64,000 nt of DNA. Source: Sphagnum magellanicum (taxonomy: Eukaryota > Streptophyta > Sphagnopsida > Sphagnales > Sphagnaceae). Below are positions 37,029-49,818 of this stretch, one piece after another. The notes under the pieces were generated by a model. The model was not told where the DNA came from, ran no database searches, and saw only the letters and a list, made by a program, of their open reading frames with translations. Position 1 is the first letter of the stretch. Each line of letters begins with the position of its first letter. A program made the position numbers and the translations under genes. Location: NCBI GenBank assembly GCA_021904315.1, contig CM038911.1, positions 8,839,390 through 8,903,389 of the forward strand. The letters are read 5' to 3'.

Positions 37029-39590
37029 CAAAATATTCTTTGGGGGATCCAGAAATGCAAACTATACAAGACTTTTCTTTCAATTACTTCCTTCAGATCC
37101 TGAAAACCCAAAACTCTAGTTGACTTGCAAAAAGCATGCATCCTAATATACCTAGTTGAACACACACCCTGGTGGATGCCTTATAGCAAAAGCAACATGG
37201 CATCTTCAATCCTGCCACAGTTGTTGAATGGTGACTGACAGTTTGGTCAGAGTTACAAACATACTTGCAATCTTAAGCATAACGTGCAAGTAGGTAGCAT
37301 CAGTCTTCTTGAATCAACTTGAAAGAATAACCAAAATCTGTCTTTTTTGCAGCAGAAGGAATAGAAGTGCCTTTCATGTGGAATTTTTTTGCATTTCATG
37401 TTGAAATTTTTAAATGGTGATGTCTTGGATAGAGTCTAATTTGAAATGTGGTTTGCCCAATTTGTCAGATGAGGAGGAGAATTATTATTCAGCTCTCTGG
37501 AATTTCAGCATTTCTGGAGACCATGATGATATCTACTCTATCGCAAGGTAGACATGCTAATTCTGTGTTAGCATTTGGAATTCAATCTAAACTAAGAAAT
37601 AGTAATTACAACACATTATATTGTTTATTGGCTCTACCCTGAGCAAAGAGACTTCACATCTGTGTAGGTTTGGTTTGAATTGGGAACCAATTTGCAAGCA
37701 ACAAGCCGGAGATCTAGCTATAGTCTCTAGACAACCTTTTTCATCAAATTCATCTTGAATTCAAATTACCCAAATGCATGTTACATGATTTCATCATTTT
37801 GATGATTTTATTTGAAAATGGTCTAATTGCCAAAGCTGTCATACAAACAAGCCACTTGTTTGAACTTGCCATGATGGGTAGAGTCATTAGGTGAAGAGCC
37901 ACTTGTTTGTTGAAGCTAGCAATCTTGTACAGTCAAGTACCATAACAACCACAAATAGATTGAGGATCATAAAGAAGTTCAGCACATGATTGTTCAGCCT
38001 TTGATTCAGGAAGTGGGGAAGTGGGTGTAGTGTGCTTTGTTTGCAAGATTTGTTTGTGTGGATCCATTGTGCTCTCAATAGTGTTGGGTGTTGCTCTAGT
38101 GAACACATGCATGACATGTGTCAAATAGTTCTTTGCAATTGAGTGTGTTTAGTGTATGCTTAGAACTAGGTTAATCTTGAGCATGGTTCATGTTATTGTG
38201 TGAATTGGAGTGTTGTCTTCAAACAGAGTTCTAAGTTGTAGTACTCCAAGGGTGTTGGTTCTTTGGGTATGTTTGTACGATTGAGAATTATGTGATTGGT
38301 TTGTAGTTGTGTTCAATTGTTTTGATGTGAGTATTATTTTGGATCTTTGATTCATGTGCAGGAGTTGTTTGTGTGCAGCAAACTTTTAGGTTCAGTATTG
38401 TTGGGCATTGATCTTGTATCACATGACAAATCACCTAAACAACAATCATTTTAATGTGTTTTAAGACAATGTTTTTTTGACTACCCATATAGAACTTGAC
38501 AAGGGAAGTATGTTCTGGACTTGATTCATGGGGTACATGACTACTGAAAACAATACCTATCTTTTGACTTGATTTGCTACATTCAAAATGATAATATTTA
38601 CAATGTTGTGGTCTCTTGTTTATTCTTTTTTTTTTTAATGTGTAAGAAATAAAATTCCCAAGTTTCAATTTGTAAACTTAATTGCCAATTTTATTGTAGG
38701 AAAAAAAAATCTAAAAATTTCCTTATATATATACAAAAGATGACAAAATTTGTATGAAAGAAAAATACTACAAACTTTAGAGGGTCCTCCAAAAAAAAGG
38801 GGTGCGTTTTTTTTGATCAATTATGTCAGTGAAGATGATTCATTGAAGGGAGGACAACTTTAGGTTTCATAAGCCATAAGATGTCATTTGGATAGTTTTA
38901 AACCAAAATTTGTTTAGCCTATTCTCAAGTAAAGAGACATAGAAATAGAAATGTGTCTTTTTGAATACATGTTTAAATTTTTATTTTATTTTTTTAATAA
39001 TAATTTTAGTTTTTCCCAACATCATATTCACAAGCAGATTTCAAATATATATTTTCACCCAAATATTTTGCATCCCATTTATTTCTCAACAATTGAATTT
39101 GAATTTAATTGAAATTTAAGTGTTAATCCAATTATTGAATTAAAATTGAATTGAATTTAATTAAAACTTCATACAATGTATTTGAATTCAATTCAATGAA
39201 ATCTGAATCTTGTAGTGCGCATTAAAGTGGAGCCCAAGTTTATTTGTATGTTTGCCAAATTCTGAATTGATGTCTCATACACGGTAATACATACATACAT
39301 ACAGACATATGGCATATGAAGAATACAAACAATATACACACACACATACATACATACATATGTAAACATACATACATGAATACATACATACATACATACA
39401 TACATACATGCGGCGTATGAACCCGTTGCGTGGGAGGAGTTTCGGTCCATCGCTCTTCTTCGCAAGCAAGCCGGAGTTCTTCGTACTTGTGGGTGTGTGT
39501 GTGTGCGCGCGCTCAGATCCTGGATTCTGGTGATGCATTTTGCACATGGGTGGGATGATTTGGTGGCTTTAGTAGCAATGTGTTGAATTG
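37029..39590. other. Intergenic region between the FtsJ and SUVR3-like genes
   Basis: No conserved coding is visible. The left part is presumably 3' UTR of the FtsJ gene. About 38600-39200 is strongly AT-rich with A- and T-runs. A (TACA)n/(CATA)n cluster at about 39288-39410, interrupted by acacacac and tgtaaaca, precedes the SUVR3-like gene. The promoter of that gene probably lies at 39410-39590. Confidence 0.5.
39288..39410. repeat. Compound (TACA)n microsatellite upstream of the SUVR3-like gene
   Basis: Runs of tacatacatacata interrupted by gacatatgg and a short (CA)n. The last run, about 39380-39409, is pure. It lies about 180 bases before the start codon of the next gene. Confidence 0.88.
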
Positions 39591-42168
39591 ATGGAGAATC
39601 AGAAGAGAAGCTTTTGTTGGGTCAACACACAAAAGGGACTGGAGATCGCAGCTGCGTGGCTGGGGCCTCGGGAGCTCGCAAGCTTAGCTCTGACTTGCAG
39701 GGCGATGACGAAATGTGTGGGCGAGTTGACGGAGCGCAGAGTGGCAGACGTTGCGCAGGGGCTGGAGCGGTGGTCAGTGCCTGTTTGTAATCAGTTCGAC
39801 TCTTGTCGCTACCCTTGGTTTGTGTATACCCCTTTCTGTCTTCTCTCGACCTCGCGCTCCTCCTCCTCCTTCCATGCTTGGGGCAATGAATCTTCTTCTT
39901 CTTCTTCCAAGGAATTGCTGTTCTCGGATGCAAGGAAGACTTGTCTCAAGGAGCTTGGGATCCTACCCTCCACAGGCATTCTGGGAGCCGTGGGATGCAG
40001 GTCAGATTGAATTTTTCCTCCCTGTTGCCTTGACATCATCATGCTTTGTCATTCTGTCTTCTGAATCCTCAAACCCTAATTCGTGTCACGCCACGGGAAC
40101 TGCCGTATGTGTGAAGTTGCCAAAAGAAGCTCCATGTGCCTGCCATTGATGTAATGTTGACAATACGGTAATAATACTACTCAGGGTTTGTGTTTGATCT
40201 GCAATCAGGTGTGCAGGTGATTGTGCTCTTCTTGCCCATGGAATAATTACAGAGTTTCCACTTCCCTCAGAAGGGGTAGAAGATGAAAGTTGTTGTGAGG
40301 AAGTTTGTGTTGTCAGAGATGATTCAAATTCTAGCTGTGAGAACAATGGGAGGAGGAGGAGGAGGGGAGGAGGTCAATCATTAGGGGAATGCTTCTGTGG
40401 GAAAACAAGCGATGGTTATTGTGCATATGATGCTGCTACATCCAAGCTCTGCCTATTGACAACGAGGGCGACGACAACTGCTGACAAATGTAGAAAGACA
40501 AACCTCTTGGACAAAATAAACAATAATAGAGTTGACAATAATGTTTTGTGTGATGGGGTGTCATCATCACTGGATCTGAATGGGGAAGAAGAAGAAGAAG
40601 AAGAAGAAGGAAAAGAAGGAAAAGAACAACTGCTGCTGGAGGAGGAGGAGGAGGAGGAGGAGGAGAGACCCTTGCTTGTGATGGAATGTGGAGGAGCATG
40701 TTCCTGCAGCTCCAAGTTGTGTGGATTTCGTGTCACGCAGCAAGGGTTGGCTGTTGGTGTGGCAGTGGTGCGGAAGCAAAACACTGGCTGGGGACTGCAT
40801 GCCACACAGCTTATTAGCAAAGGATCATTTGTGTGCGAATATGCAGGTATGTAACCCTAAACCCTAAACCCTAAACCCTAGATCTCTCTCTCTCTCTCTC
40901 TCTCTCATCAGATTTCACCTGAATTTCATATCCCTCTATGTTTCTCTTTAGGTTCTTACACTACTAGCAATGTGCCTCTCTGTCTCTGTCTCTAGCCAAC
41001 ATTGTGACTGAGTGAACTTTCTTCCTGTTGCTTCTGGAAACACAACAATAAACCATAGGACACATAGGAGACTTTTGCATACTGTACCTATGACAGATGT
41101 TCAGTGTTAAATAATCACCAACAGACTTTTGCATACCATACTTGTGCGACTGATGTTCCATGTTCAATAATTCTCCACAGACTTTTGCATTTCATATCCA
41201 ATGCAACTGATGTATGGTGTTAAATAGTCCTCAAAAGGTTTGGCTGAAGAATAGAAAAATTGTAGTGGGATTTTTTTCCAAATCTTTGAGAATCAAACTT
41301 GCAACTTATGGGACTTACTTACTTAGTCCACTGATCCCAGCCACTAGATCATTGCTATAGATTCGAAATGTAAGCTGCTCTCTCTGTATGTAGTTATTCT
41401 TTGACTCTCAGAATTTTGGAATATTCAATTTGGGACTGCTGGACAGTTTTCTCTAAAATAAATTACATAGTTTGGCATAAAATTGCTGATTGTTAGTTGA
41501 AGGTACGGTAATGGGTTTTTTTTTTCCAAAAAGAGGTTTGTGCTAATTATGTACTATGGAATGGTCAAGCCTCTGCCAATTATGTTGGGTAACACAGCAG
41601 CAAGCCCATTATTAGGGTACGCTAGGTGACACACTCAACATAACAGGGCAAGGGCGAGGCCATTCCAGGCCATTAAGGTCAGAGGTGACAGATTCAATAA
41701 TTTTTTGATTGTTTTTGGTGGCATTCAGGTGAACTGTTGACAACAAGAGAAGCTCAGCAGCGACAGAAAGTGTATGATATAGTGGAAGAAGCAGGGAATG
41801 AACTCGAGCTCTTGCACAAGAAGAAGAGGAGGAGGAGGTGTGGGTCAGCTTTGTTAGTGTTGAGAGAATTCTTGCCATCAAAACAGGCATGTGTACGATT
41901 GAACATAGATGCCACAAGGGTAGGGAACGTAGCCCGCTTCATTAATCATGCTTGCGATGGGGGTAACTTGTTGCCCTGCTTGGTTCGTGCAGCAGGTTCT
42001 TTGATTCCCAAGCTTGCATTCTTTGCACGCCGAGACATTAGCGAGGGAGAGGAACTCACTTATAGCTATGGCAGTGGTTATGCAGGAGCAATAGCCAGTA
42101 AAAAGTCACAGTCTTGTTTCTGTGGAACTTCTTGTTGTACAGGTATGTTGCCATCTGACATAACCTAA
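39591..42168 (+). CDS. SUVR3: SUVR3-type SET-domain histone lysine methyltransferase
   Basis: Three exons: 39591-40000, 40209-40846 and 41729-42168; phases agree and give 495 codons. The ATG at 39591 opens MENQKRSFCW. Residues about 10-60 look like the F-box-like segment of SUVR3 (WLGPRELASLALTCRAMTK), followed by PWFVYTPF. The pre-SET cysteine segment ECGGACSCSSKLCGFRVTQ starts near 296. The SET domain follows: KQNTGWGLHATQLI, FVCEYAGELLTTREAQ (around 350), NIDATRVGNVARFINHACDG (408-427) and EGEELTYSYG (455-464). A post-SET CFCGTSCC ends in the family-like MLPSDIT. Family role: nuclear methylation of histone H3 lysine (SU(VAR)3-9-related). Odd: an inserted loop with two glutamate runs (about 263-290, GAA/GAG repeats) makes the protein longer than the roughly 340-residue Arabidopsis form, and the usual NHSC is NHAC. 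Confidence 0.92.
40854..40906. repeat. Telomere-like (CCCTAAA)n plus (TC)n directly after a splice donor
   Basis: About 3.5 copies of ccctaaa begin eight bases into intron 2 of the SUVR3-like gene (donor GT at 40847), followed at 40882 by a (TC)n run of about 12 repeats. Confidence 0.92.
41071..41237. repeat. Three copies of a 54-56-bp repeat in SUVR3-like intron 2
   Basis: Units begin acttttgcat at 41071, 41125 and 41181 and share gatgtt.a.tgttaaataat and a cacag end. They are imperfect but head-to-tail. Confidence 0.8.
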
Positions 42169-42706
42169 CAGAACCCTGCTTCCTTTTGAAGTCTCTCTCT
42201 TCTGCCCACTCTTCTTTCCATACCATTTCACTTCTTCATTTCCATGCCCCCCTGTGATCATCATAATCATCCTCCCACTAAGGAAAATCGCTAACAAGCA
42301 GCAGAAGAACCACCGATTGATGCTTGTTTCCTGAGGATGCCAATCTGGACTTCCTTCCTTAGCCTGCAAGGATGCTAAAAAGCTTGGAAGTACACATAAA
42401 ATGTGAGTGCCTAAGGAACGCACAGACAGACAGACAGACAGACAAACACAGACCAAATGACAGTTTTATTCCTCTTGAAAGAATGCAGAAGGTGATTGAC
42501 TACATTGCTTTAGCAACTTTGAGTCTATTCTTCCCTTCTGAAACGATTGAGGTAGAATTCTACACAATGATGAATGCTACAAACCTAAACCATTTTGAAG
42601 TCATCTGTCTCTGTGCTGCTGCTGCGGCTTCTGCTGCTTCACATCAACACTCTTACTTTGTTGGTGCATTCCGTACATGAGGAAGGAGGGGATGGGGATG
42701 ATGGAC
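42169..42706. other. Convergent 3' region of the SUVR3-like and SPS genes
   Basis: The two genes end tail to tail only 538 bases apart, so their 3' UTRs probably share this stretch. It has a (CAGA)n run at about 42420-42445. No further coding is seen. Confidence 0.6.
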
Positions 42707-45700
42707 TCACGCTTTGAAACCTAATTTTTGCAAGGTATCCAGTATGGAATCACATGTTGATGTCTCTGCAGTCAAAATGTTGGGGCTGTCTGAAAGAGTT
42801 GATTCTCCCCTATGGTATTTCCCACAAGCTCGAAGTTTAGCCTCTGAGCTCCCCCCGACAAAATCTTTGACAATCACAATCTTGTGCGTTCCTCCTAGTA
42901 ATTGCTCATAGTCACTGTCTCCAGTCTCTCCGACAATCATGTACATGTTCATGATGTCCAGTCCCCACTGCACAAACAAGTATCTGCATCCAGAATGTGC
43001 AATATTTTGTCAAAACTATCTTTTTCTATTGCTGCAATTGTATCACATATATTGTTGCATTTGCATCGCAGATGACCATCACCTCCATCAAAGTTTTCTT
43101 TTTAATATAGTTGTGGTGCCTACCTCAGGGCCTGACAACGTGATGCAAACAATGGCAGCACATGGAGTTTTGTTGCATTCTGGCAGTATACAACATTGCA
43201 TCGTAGACCACGCATTCGCAGCCGCTGTCTAAGCTCACAGATTGTTGGTGCCTGCACTCCCATGTGGATACACAGCAACAATCATTCCATTACCAGTTTG
43301 GAATTCCTATGCCAACTAACCACAAATGCACCCAATAGAATTTGAGGTCAGAATTTTAGTGTAGCTCAGATGGAACAATTGAACAACAGCTTAATAGAAA
43401 TTGCTCAGAAACCTGTAACTTGATTAGTGATCTAGGGACAATTATCAACAAACGGCGGTGAGGCAAGCTGGCCATTCACCTAGACATCAATATATGAATG
43501 GACAACAAAATCAGTGTCTAATTGACTGTGCAGTGCAAACTGGCTGACAACCTTCAACACTTAATGAGGCTATAGGACCTGCACCAGGGTATTTCAGCCT
43601 GGGGTGAAGAGGAAGTGAGAAGTGAATATGAAGAAGCATAGAAACAGGTATCAGTATTTGGCACAGTTCCACTACTAGAGATGTCACATGTAAACTTTGA
43701 GAGAGGGTTAAGTGATGCACAATTGCCATCTCTGTGACACGGTAAGTGAGGAGGTGTGTGTTGCACTGCATCTCATCCTCCACTAGAGCACGCTCCCCTT
43801 TGCTGGGAACTTCTTCTCCGTCTGGTAACATTAACCGAGGCATAGTCTTGCGAATGCCATCCTTGTTCCAGCGATAGTCAATATGGTGGTCGTAAAGAAG
43901 GTCATAATTCTCCTCTCTACTTGCAGAAACTGCAGGGTAATGAAGCTGGCTCCCACTTCCGCAGATGAGAGCATCAAAATCCTGAACTGCGATTCGATTC
44001 TCACTCAGCATTGATAATGTCTTGGACACGGTAAGTGCAGTTGAGATAAGGAATCCCACGGAACGTGTGTTGGATCGCTTTATGGCATTTAATGCACCTT
44101 GAATGAGCTGCAGAAGAGCTGTGGTTAGCTTCCCTGTCAACATGTCATAGCTGTCAACAGCAAACACAATAAGCTTTTTTCGCTTCTTAATTAGGAATGG
44201 CACTTTAGCAGGAAGATTCTGTATGCTCCTGGCCAAAAGCCCATCCATTTGGTTAACACCATTGTAAAGATTGCACTCCAAATGACTGCCATTGGACCCA
44301 TCCACTGCCTCCTTGTTCTCTTCATTTTCTTTATGTGTATCTTCCAGGTCACAGTTGCCAAGACCTTTCTCGGAGTCCTCAAGGCTGGACAGTGATAGTG
44401 ATCCAAGTGAGAGCTTCTCTCCATCAACAGAGAGCTGTAGAGAGATGTTGGTGGCATCGCGAAGAGAGTCCTGTTGCGAGTCAGGTTCCAATCCTTCATT
44501 TAGAATTGTCTCCCTCTGCCACTGGGAACGCCGCGATTGACACAAAGCAATCCGCATTAGATATGTGCGGCAGTGTTCAGGCCAAGAGTAAAGGTGGATA
44601 TTCTTCAATCCATTTCTGCGGCACTCACTCCAGAGACTGCGATCAGCAACCAGTTTCAGCAGAGCTGCTGAGATTCCTTGGTAGTCATGTGGGTCTACCA
44701 GTAGTCCATTGTTTAGCACCTGCACAGCCGCTTCATTGTTCCATTGTCTCAGCAGGACCAAACCCACTAAGACGAACATTGAAACTGCATCCCAGGTCAC
44801 AAATAATGGATGGTGAATGTCAAAGCAAAGATGGCTTTCATGATAACAATGCAAGAACTCTGTATTTGCAGATGGAACTACATGGTGAAAGCAGTACCCT
44901 ATGGATGTCGACAGGGCCTCCATTCTTTGTGGCGACCATTGGCAATCCATGTGCTGCAGCCTGCTCACAACAATCAACATCCTTGCCATGACATCAATAC
45001 TTGCAAATGCAAACAACTCTTGACACATGTCAGATGGTGCTGACGCATCTTTTACTGTCCCAGTAAAAGATGCCTTACTATGCTGCTTGACATCACTCTT
45101 CATCAATTAGTCAATGACCTAAGATGCAGGTTTCTCCATTCAGTTTCCTTATTTAGTCCTCCAGTGTAAAATCATGCTGCCATTTACACACCTCAATGAG
45201 GGAAAACCCCAAATGGGAGCAGGTGAAACAGCCCCATCACATCACTAAAAGAATGAACCAGTACATCAGAAGCGAGACAGTAGCCCGGCAACAGGCACCC
45301 GCACCAAGCAAACAAGGATGATCTAAGAAGTGGTCAAAGCAAAGCAAGTGAAAAATCGAAAAGAAAATCCTAAGAGTCACAAAAAAACGCTGAAGATGTC
45401 CTGAAACATTAAGCAAAAGAGATCTCCTAAGAAAAGGTCTTTGAGAATGATCAACAAATTCAGAAGAAGAATCCAAGGAGTAATCAAAAGAATAGGGTCA
45501 TGATCCCTGACCAGAAGCCCAAGAGAAGAAACAAAGGCCCAAAAATTAGGTCCAATCAAGGTAATAAGATCGGTCAGATGACTCATGGGAAACAAGAAAG
45601 GAAAGGGTCATGTGATGTCAGGATTATAAAAGCAGGGGTGAGGCACAAAGTGCCACTTTATACCTCAATGAGAGTCAGGCCAAATGGTTCAACAAGTGCT

Positions 45701-48700
45701 GGATTGATGAATACACCCTGCAGGTCAACCCCTAGGAAGGGTCAAGAATATGGCAGTTCTACAAACAACAATCTGCTCCATAACATCAAGGATGCTTGTC
45801 TCTATGCTCCACAGCAACAGTTTGCTATGATGGGCACAAGGTAAGATTGTTACCCACCAGCCATGGGAGTATGTGTGCTGATGGTTACCAAGAGAGCAGC
45901 AAGTTTGTGTTGAAAATTAATCTTGAAGTAATCAATTAAGCTGGAAACACAAACATATATGATCTTAGAGTCTCCAAGTCACATCCACTAATGATGCAGA
46001 GAAATAAAAGACTAGTGAAACTTGCTTGCACCATCCAAGTCACATGTTAAACTCCTGTCTGAACTGCATTTACCTTGGTTTTAGCTGCAAGCCGATAGAT
46101 ATCAGGCACATCACACTGCTTGTGATGCTTCGGATAGGCCACTTGACCATAGAGGTCATATTTATCAATTAGCTTCAGGGCCATGGTGAGTACAGTACCA
46201 TTGCCCCCTGCCATTTCATCTATATCGTCTCGGTTTCCCATTATGAGTGTCTGCACTGAAACAAAGTTTCAAGAAGAACTCTTGATGCAGAAAATGTAGC
46301 AGGAACTGTAACAAACACATATTTGAGAGAAATAGTTGATAGAAAATAAAATAGAGAGATAGTTTGTTACAAGGTTTGCTAGCTCGCGCAATGGCCGGCA
46401 CTCCCCAAATGCCCTCAACAAAGTGGGAATGTTCTTCTTGGGATCAGGACGTGCCAGTGCTAATATCATGGGCTTGTGAGGATTTGTTAAGAAGCGCATT
46501 ATCTGCCCCCACCCCAACCCAGCATTATGAAACCAAAGGCACATGAGTTGAAGGAACTGACAGGATAAAATCAATCTGTTTCTATCCTAGTACTTAAGTC
46601 ATACTCATACTTTGGATGCCCTCCCTGTCTCTTCTCTGGTCACTGGAGAACTTAATAGGTACCTCATCCCAGATAGGTGGAGTTGCATTAGGTGAGGGAG
46701 GGATGACCACTGAGGTGTCTGGGTTTGCTACTGGGGCCATGTCAATTTCACTTTCAACCATATCACTGGCATCATGCACTACAACATTGCTGAAATCCAT
46801 GCCTGGAGGTATCACCTGCAATACATTCTCTTTTAAGTACAAAGCAACCTCAGATGAAGGATCGCACCTCACATTCTGAAATAGAGGATAAGATAAATGC
46901 ATAGGATCTTTTCCAGTCTTTGTCATACACAGTTAAGCAGTAAAATTCTGCAGCAAGAGGAAACTCAATTCTTGTGACCATGCAATTTGTTTCTTCTTGC
47001 TGCAGAATTTTATCACTCAATTGCATGGTCACAAGAATCGAGTGCAATCTACTAGCTATATCTGCAGACTAAAAAGATATAGAAGCCATAACCTACACAA
47101 TGTCAGAGCTGACACTTACTGACATTCGAGGCATAAAGCGCCCATGGCAGCTCACATTATGCTGCATACGAGCCCTGAGCACCTTCTCCAGCTTGACATC
47201 AAATCCATCGTACAGGCCCCATTGCTGTTCAATCTCTTGCTTAGTGCTTGTAATTACTAACTCTGTGGTATCCAGTGAGATTTCTTCAGCCTCAATACGC
47301 CTCATGATTTTGTAGGTTGCATTTATGTCCTCTTTTGATTGCCGTCCCTGCTTGAGCAATTGTTCAAGCTTGCTGCGACCAAGGGAGTGACCCGTCAGGA
47401 CCATAGGAACATTTAGGGCACCAGAAAGTAAGGCTGCAATGTTACCAGCATCAGCATAGTGCCCATGTATCACATGTGGCCAGACTGGCTCCCCACCAGA
47501 TAGTTGCTCTCCTAGTGCTTTTGCCATGATGAGTATGTGTGCTAGTGCCCCATCAGAAAACTCCTGAATGTAGGGCCATAAGAGCTCCTTCCGGATATAT
47601 TTGTCCCTGTATGAGCAATAGAGGTGAAGATTGTAATGATTTTGTAGTAGGAATAGATATCAGACAAAGCACAGGAAAATTGATGAGAGTCTGAAATGAA
47701 AGTTCTAAAACATTCAGAAGGTCACAACCTGGGTCCACAAGGAATGCGAATGATATAAGCACCACTGCTCTCCCCAAGTTCTTGGCCACCATCATATGTG
47801 CCCGATGTCAACATCTCAGTTGGCTCCCCATAGCTTGAATCCACATCCGGAGAGCATATTTGGCGAGTTAAGAGATCCACACGGTACACTTCTGGCATCA
47901 TAGCCAAGGCCCTTGCAAACTCCACAACATACTTCACCTGAAACACACCAGACTTCTACTTGGACTTCAAGAAAACTACAGAATGTAACTTTTATTTGCT
48001 GTGTGCTTCTACAGACAGACAGACAGACAGACAGACAGAAACATTGCAGACAGCAATGGAGAGCACAAGGAGGAAATGCTTTCCATGATTAACCTTCTAC
48101 AGGTACAGCTTCTTGTCAAACATATTGGGAGTTTCATTTTGAACTTGGGGCATGTTAAGCCACTCAAAGTAATCAAATTTGTACTCTTGCCAGAATATCT
48201 AGTTTTCAGAGAGGCACCTCGCAGACGAATCTTGCACAATAGTATACTGGGAAACTGCACAACAATTTTTCAGGTCAGAACCAAACCTGTCCCCCTGTGT
48301 CAGAGTCTCGGCCAAGCTCCATGTCATCTCCACGTACTAAACCATGGAGGCTGCACCCACACAGAAGGGGCAGTACTCAAAACAATGCCATGGTCAATCA
48401 AGGCTAAATGAAGGGATGACTGCTTGTGTGATGTGTCCTAACATGAAGCCTGAAGACATCTGTGGTTGTGACCACATTTCTGACAATTAGAAAAGAGCCA
48501 TTTGGACATCAAAGGGAAGGTTACCTGATCAAAACCAGGTACAGACGTCTCTGTTTAGTCTGCACTTGGCTCCCTTCATGAACTTCAGCTGCTGTCTGGC
48601 AGCCAGAACTGGCACTATCACCACCTGGGTTTTCATATTTTGATTCTCCTTCTGACATCTCCTCAGAAATGTCATCAGTGGCTGCTTTATGACCATTCTC

Positions 48701-49818
48701 TCGTTCCATATGATGGTGTGCCAATTGACGGGCATCATCCCACTGAATCTGCATTCCAAGGAGACCCAACAGTACTAAAATCACAGCTGTACTTCACAAT
48801 GGAGTTTTGTAATGAAACAGCAATGGAGAGAACTTAAGCCCACCTCCTTCTTCTTCCGTGTCATGTGCCATATCCTCCAGCACAAATTCTCAAGCCGGCC
48901 ACTTCGCTCTTGTGTGTTCTTTGTGGCCTGCAGAGCACATATATCAATTGTCAGATTGAGACTGCCATAGTGAATGCGCAAGTCTTTGTGATTTGCCTCA
49001 CTGTGCAAGGGAAAAAACTCCAGTGTTCAACCTCTGAGGTCATTCAGACTTGTCTCTTCACATAATCCACATATCTACAATTTGATCTTCACTTGAAATT
49101 GCACAAATCAGTCTGAAACCTCAATTTCGAAGGAAATATGGAAACCCCAACACATGGCTTTAACAACAGATTCTTGGAAAAAGACTGGCTTAGCACACAC
49201 ATATGACCCATCTCTTGGTTTTCTTTCAAGTAAAGAATCTCTTGAATCTCAATGAATATGATGAGACCTCATGGCATGTCATCAGCCTAGCCTGGCAAAT
49301 GGCACACATACCTCTGAAAATCATGTCTACTAAAACTGGCAAGCCATCTCTCCCTGTAGATTTCTGTGGATTTTAAACTGTGACTTTATGCAAAAAATCA
49401 TAGATGCAATGACGACAGCTTCAGGGACATTGCTAGCAGAGTTGAGACACATCTGATAAAGGAGAGAATGCATGAGCTTCAGACAAGTAGATATGACACA
49501 TGCATTCCGAAGGTGTGTTAACGTGAGTCTGTCTCATGTTTAGTTGGTGCATTTCTCAGGGACATTGGTTTCACACATAAAACTTGAACAGAACAATTTT
49601 CTTTGCAAATGTTCTCATGGATTTGTTGCTACCTTAATCCACGTGTTGTACAGGGCGGATTCATCGTGGCCCACAACTTCCTCCACAAAATATTTGGCAG
49701 CAGTAGAAGCTAGAACGCATGCGTCGTTCCCTTCGTCGTGTGCACGGTGATCATCAATCCGTTCACCGGCGTCCAGAATCGCTTCCAGGTATCCGTTGAT
49801 CCATTCGTTTCCTGCCAT
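42707..49818 (-). CDS. SPS: Sucrose-phosphate synthase
   Basis: Fourteen exons: 49818-49633, 48927-48844, 48748-48525, 48350-48287, 47937-47729, 47606-47120, 46815-46663, 46502-46371, 46250-46074, 45717-45664, 44960-44898, 44719-43721, 43251-43124 and 42983-42707. Phases agree at every border and give 1078 codons. The start [18 protein letters not shown] is the typical SPS N-terminus. The GT-B/GT4 glucosyltransferase core shows [20 protein letters not shown] (about 165-184), [64 protein letters not shown] and the EX7E pair E582/E590. After a divergent linker comes the SPP-like HAD-fold domain (FAVDSYDM around 797-804, [24 protein letters not shown]). Reaction: UDP-glucose plus fructose-6-phosphate gives sucrose-6-phosphate, in the cytosol. 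Odd: the RxxS light/dark phosphorylation site expected before the SLHGL segment is not apparent in exon 3. Confidence 0.95.
46941..47043. repeat. Two interlocked inverted repeats in an SPS intron
   Basis: Arm A 46941-46958 (taaaattctgcagcaaga) is the exact reverse complement of A' 46995-47012. Arm B 46963-46987 is the reverse complement of B' 47019-47043 with one mismatch, including a perfect 20-bp core. The order is A-B-A'-B', all inside the intron 46816-47119. Confidence 0.92.
48012..48040. repeat. (ACAG)n microsatellite in an SPS intron
   Basis: About seven acag units in the intron between exons 5 and 4. A similar (CAGA)n lies downstream of the gene at about 42420. Confidence 0.88.
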
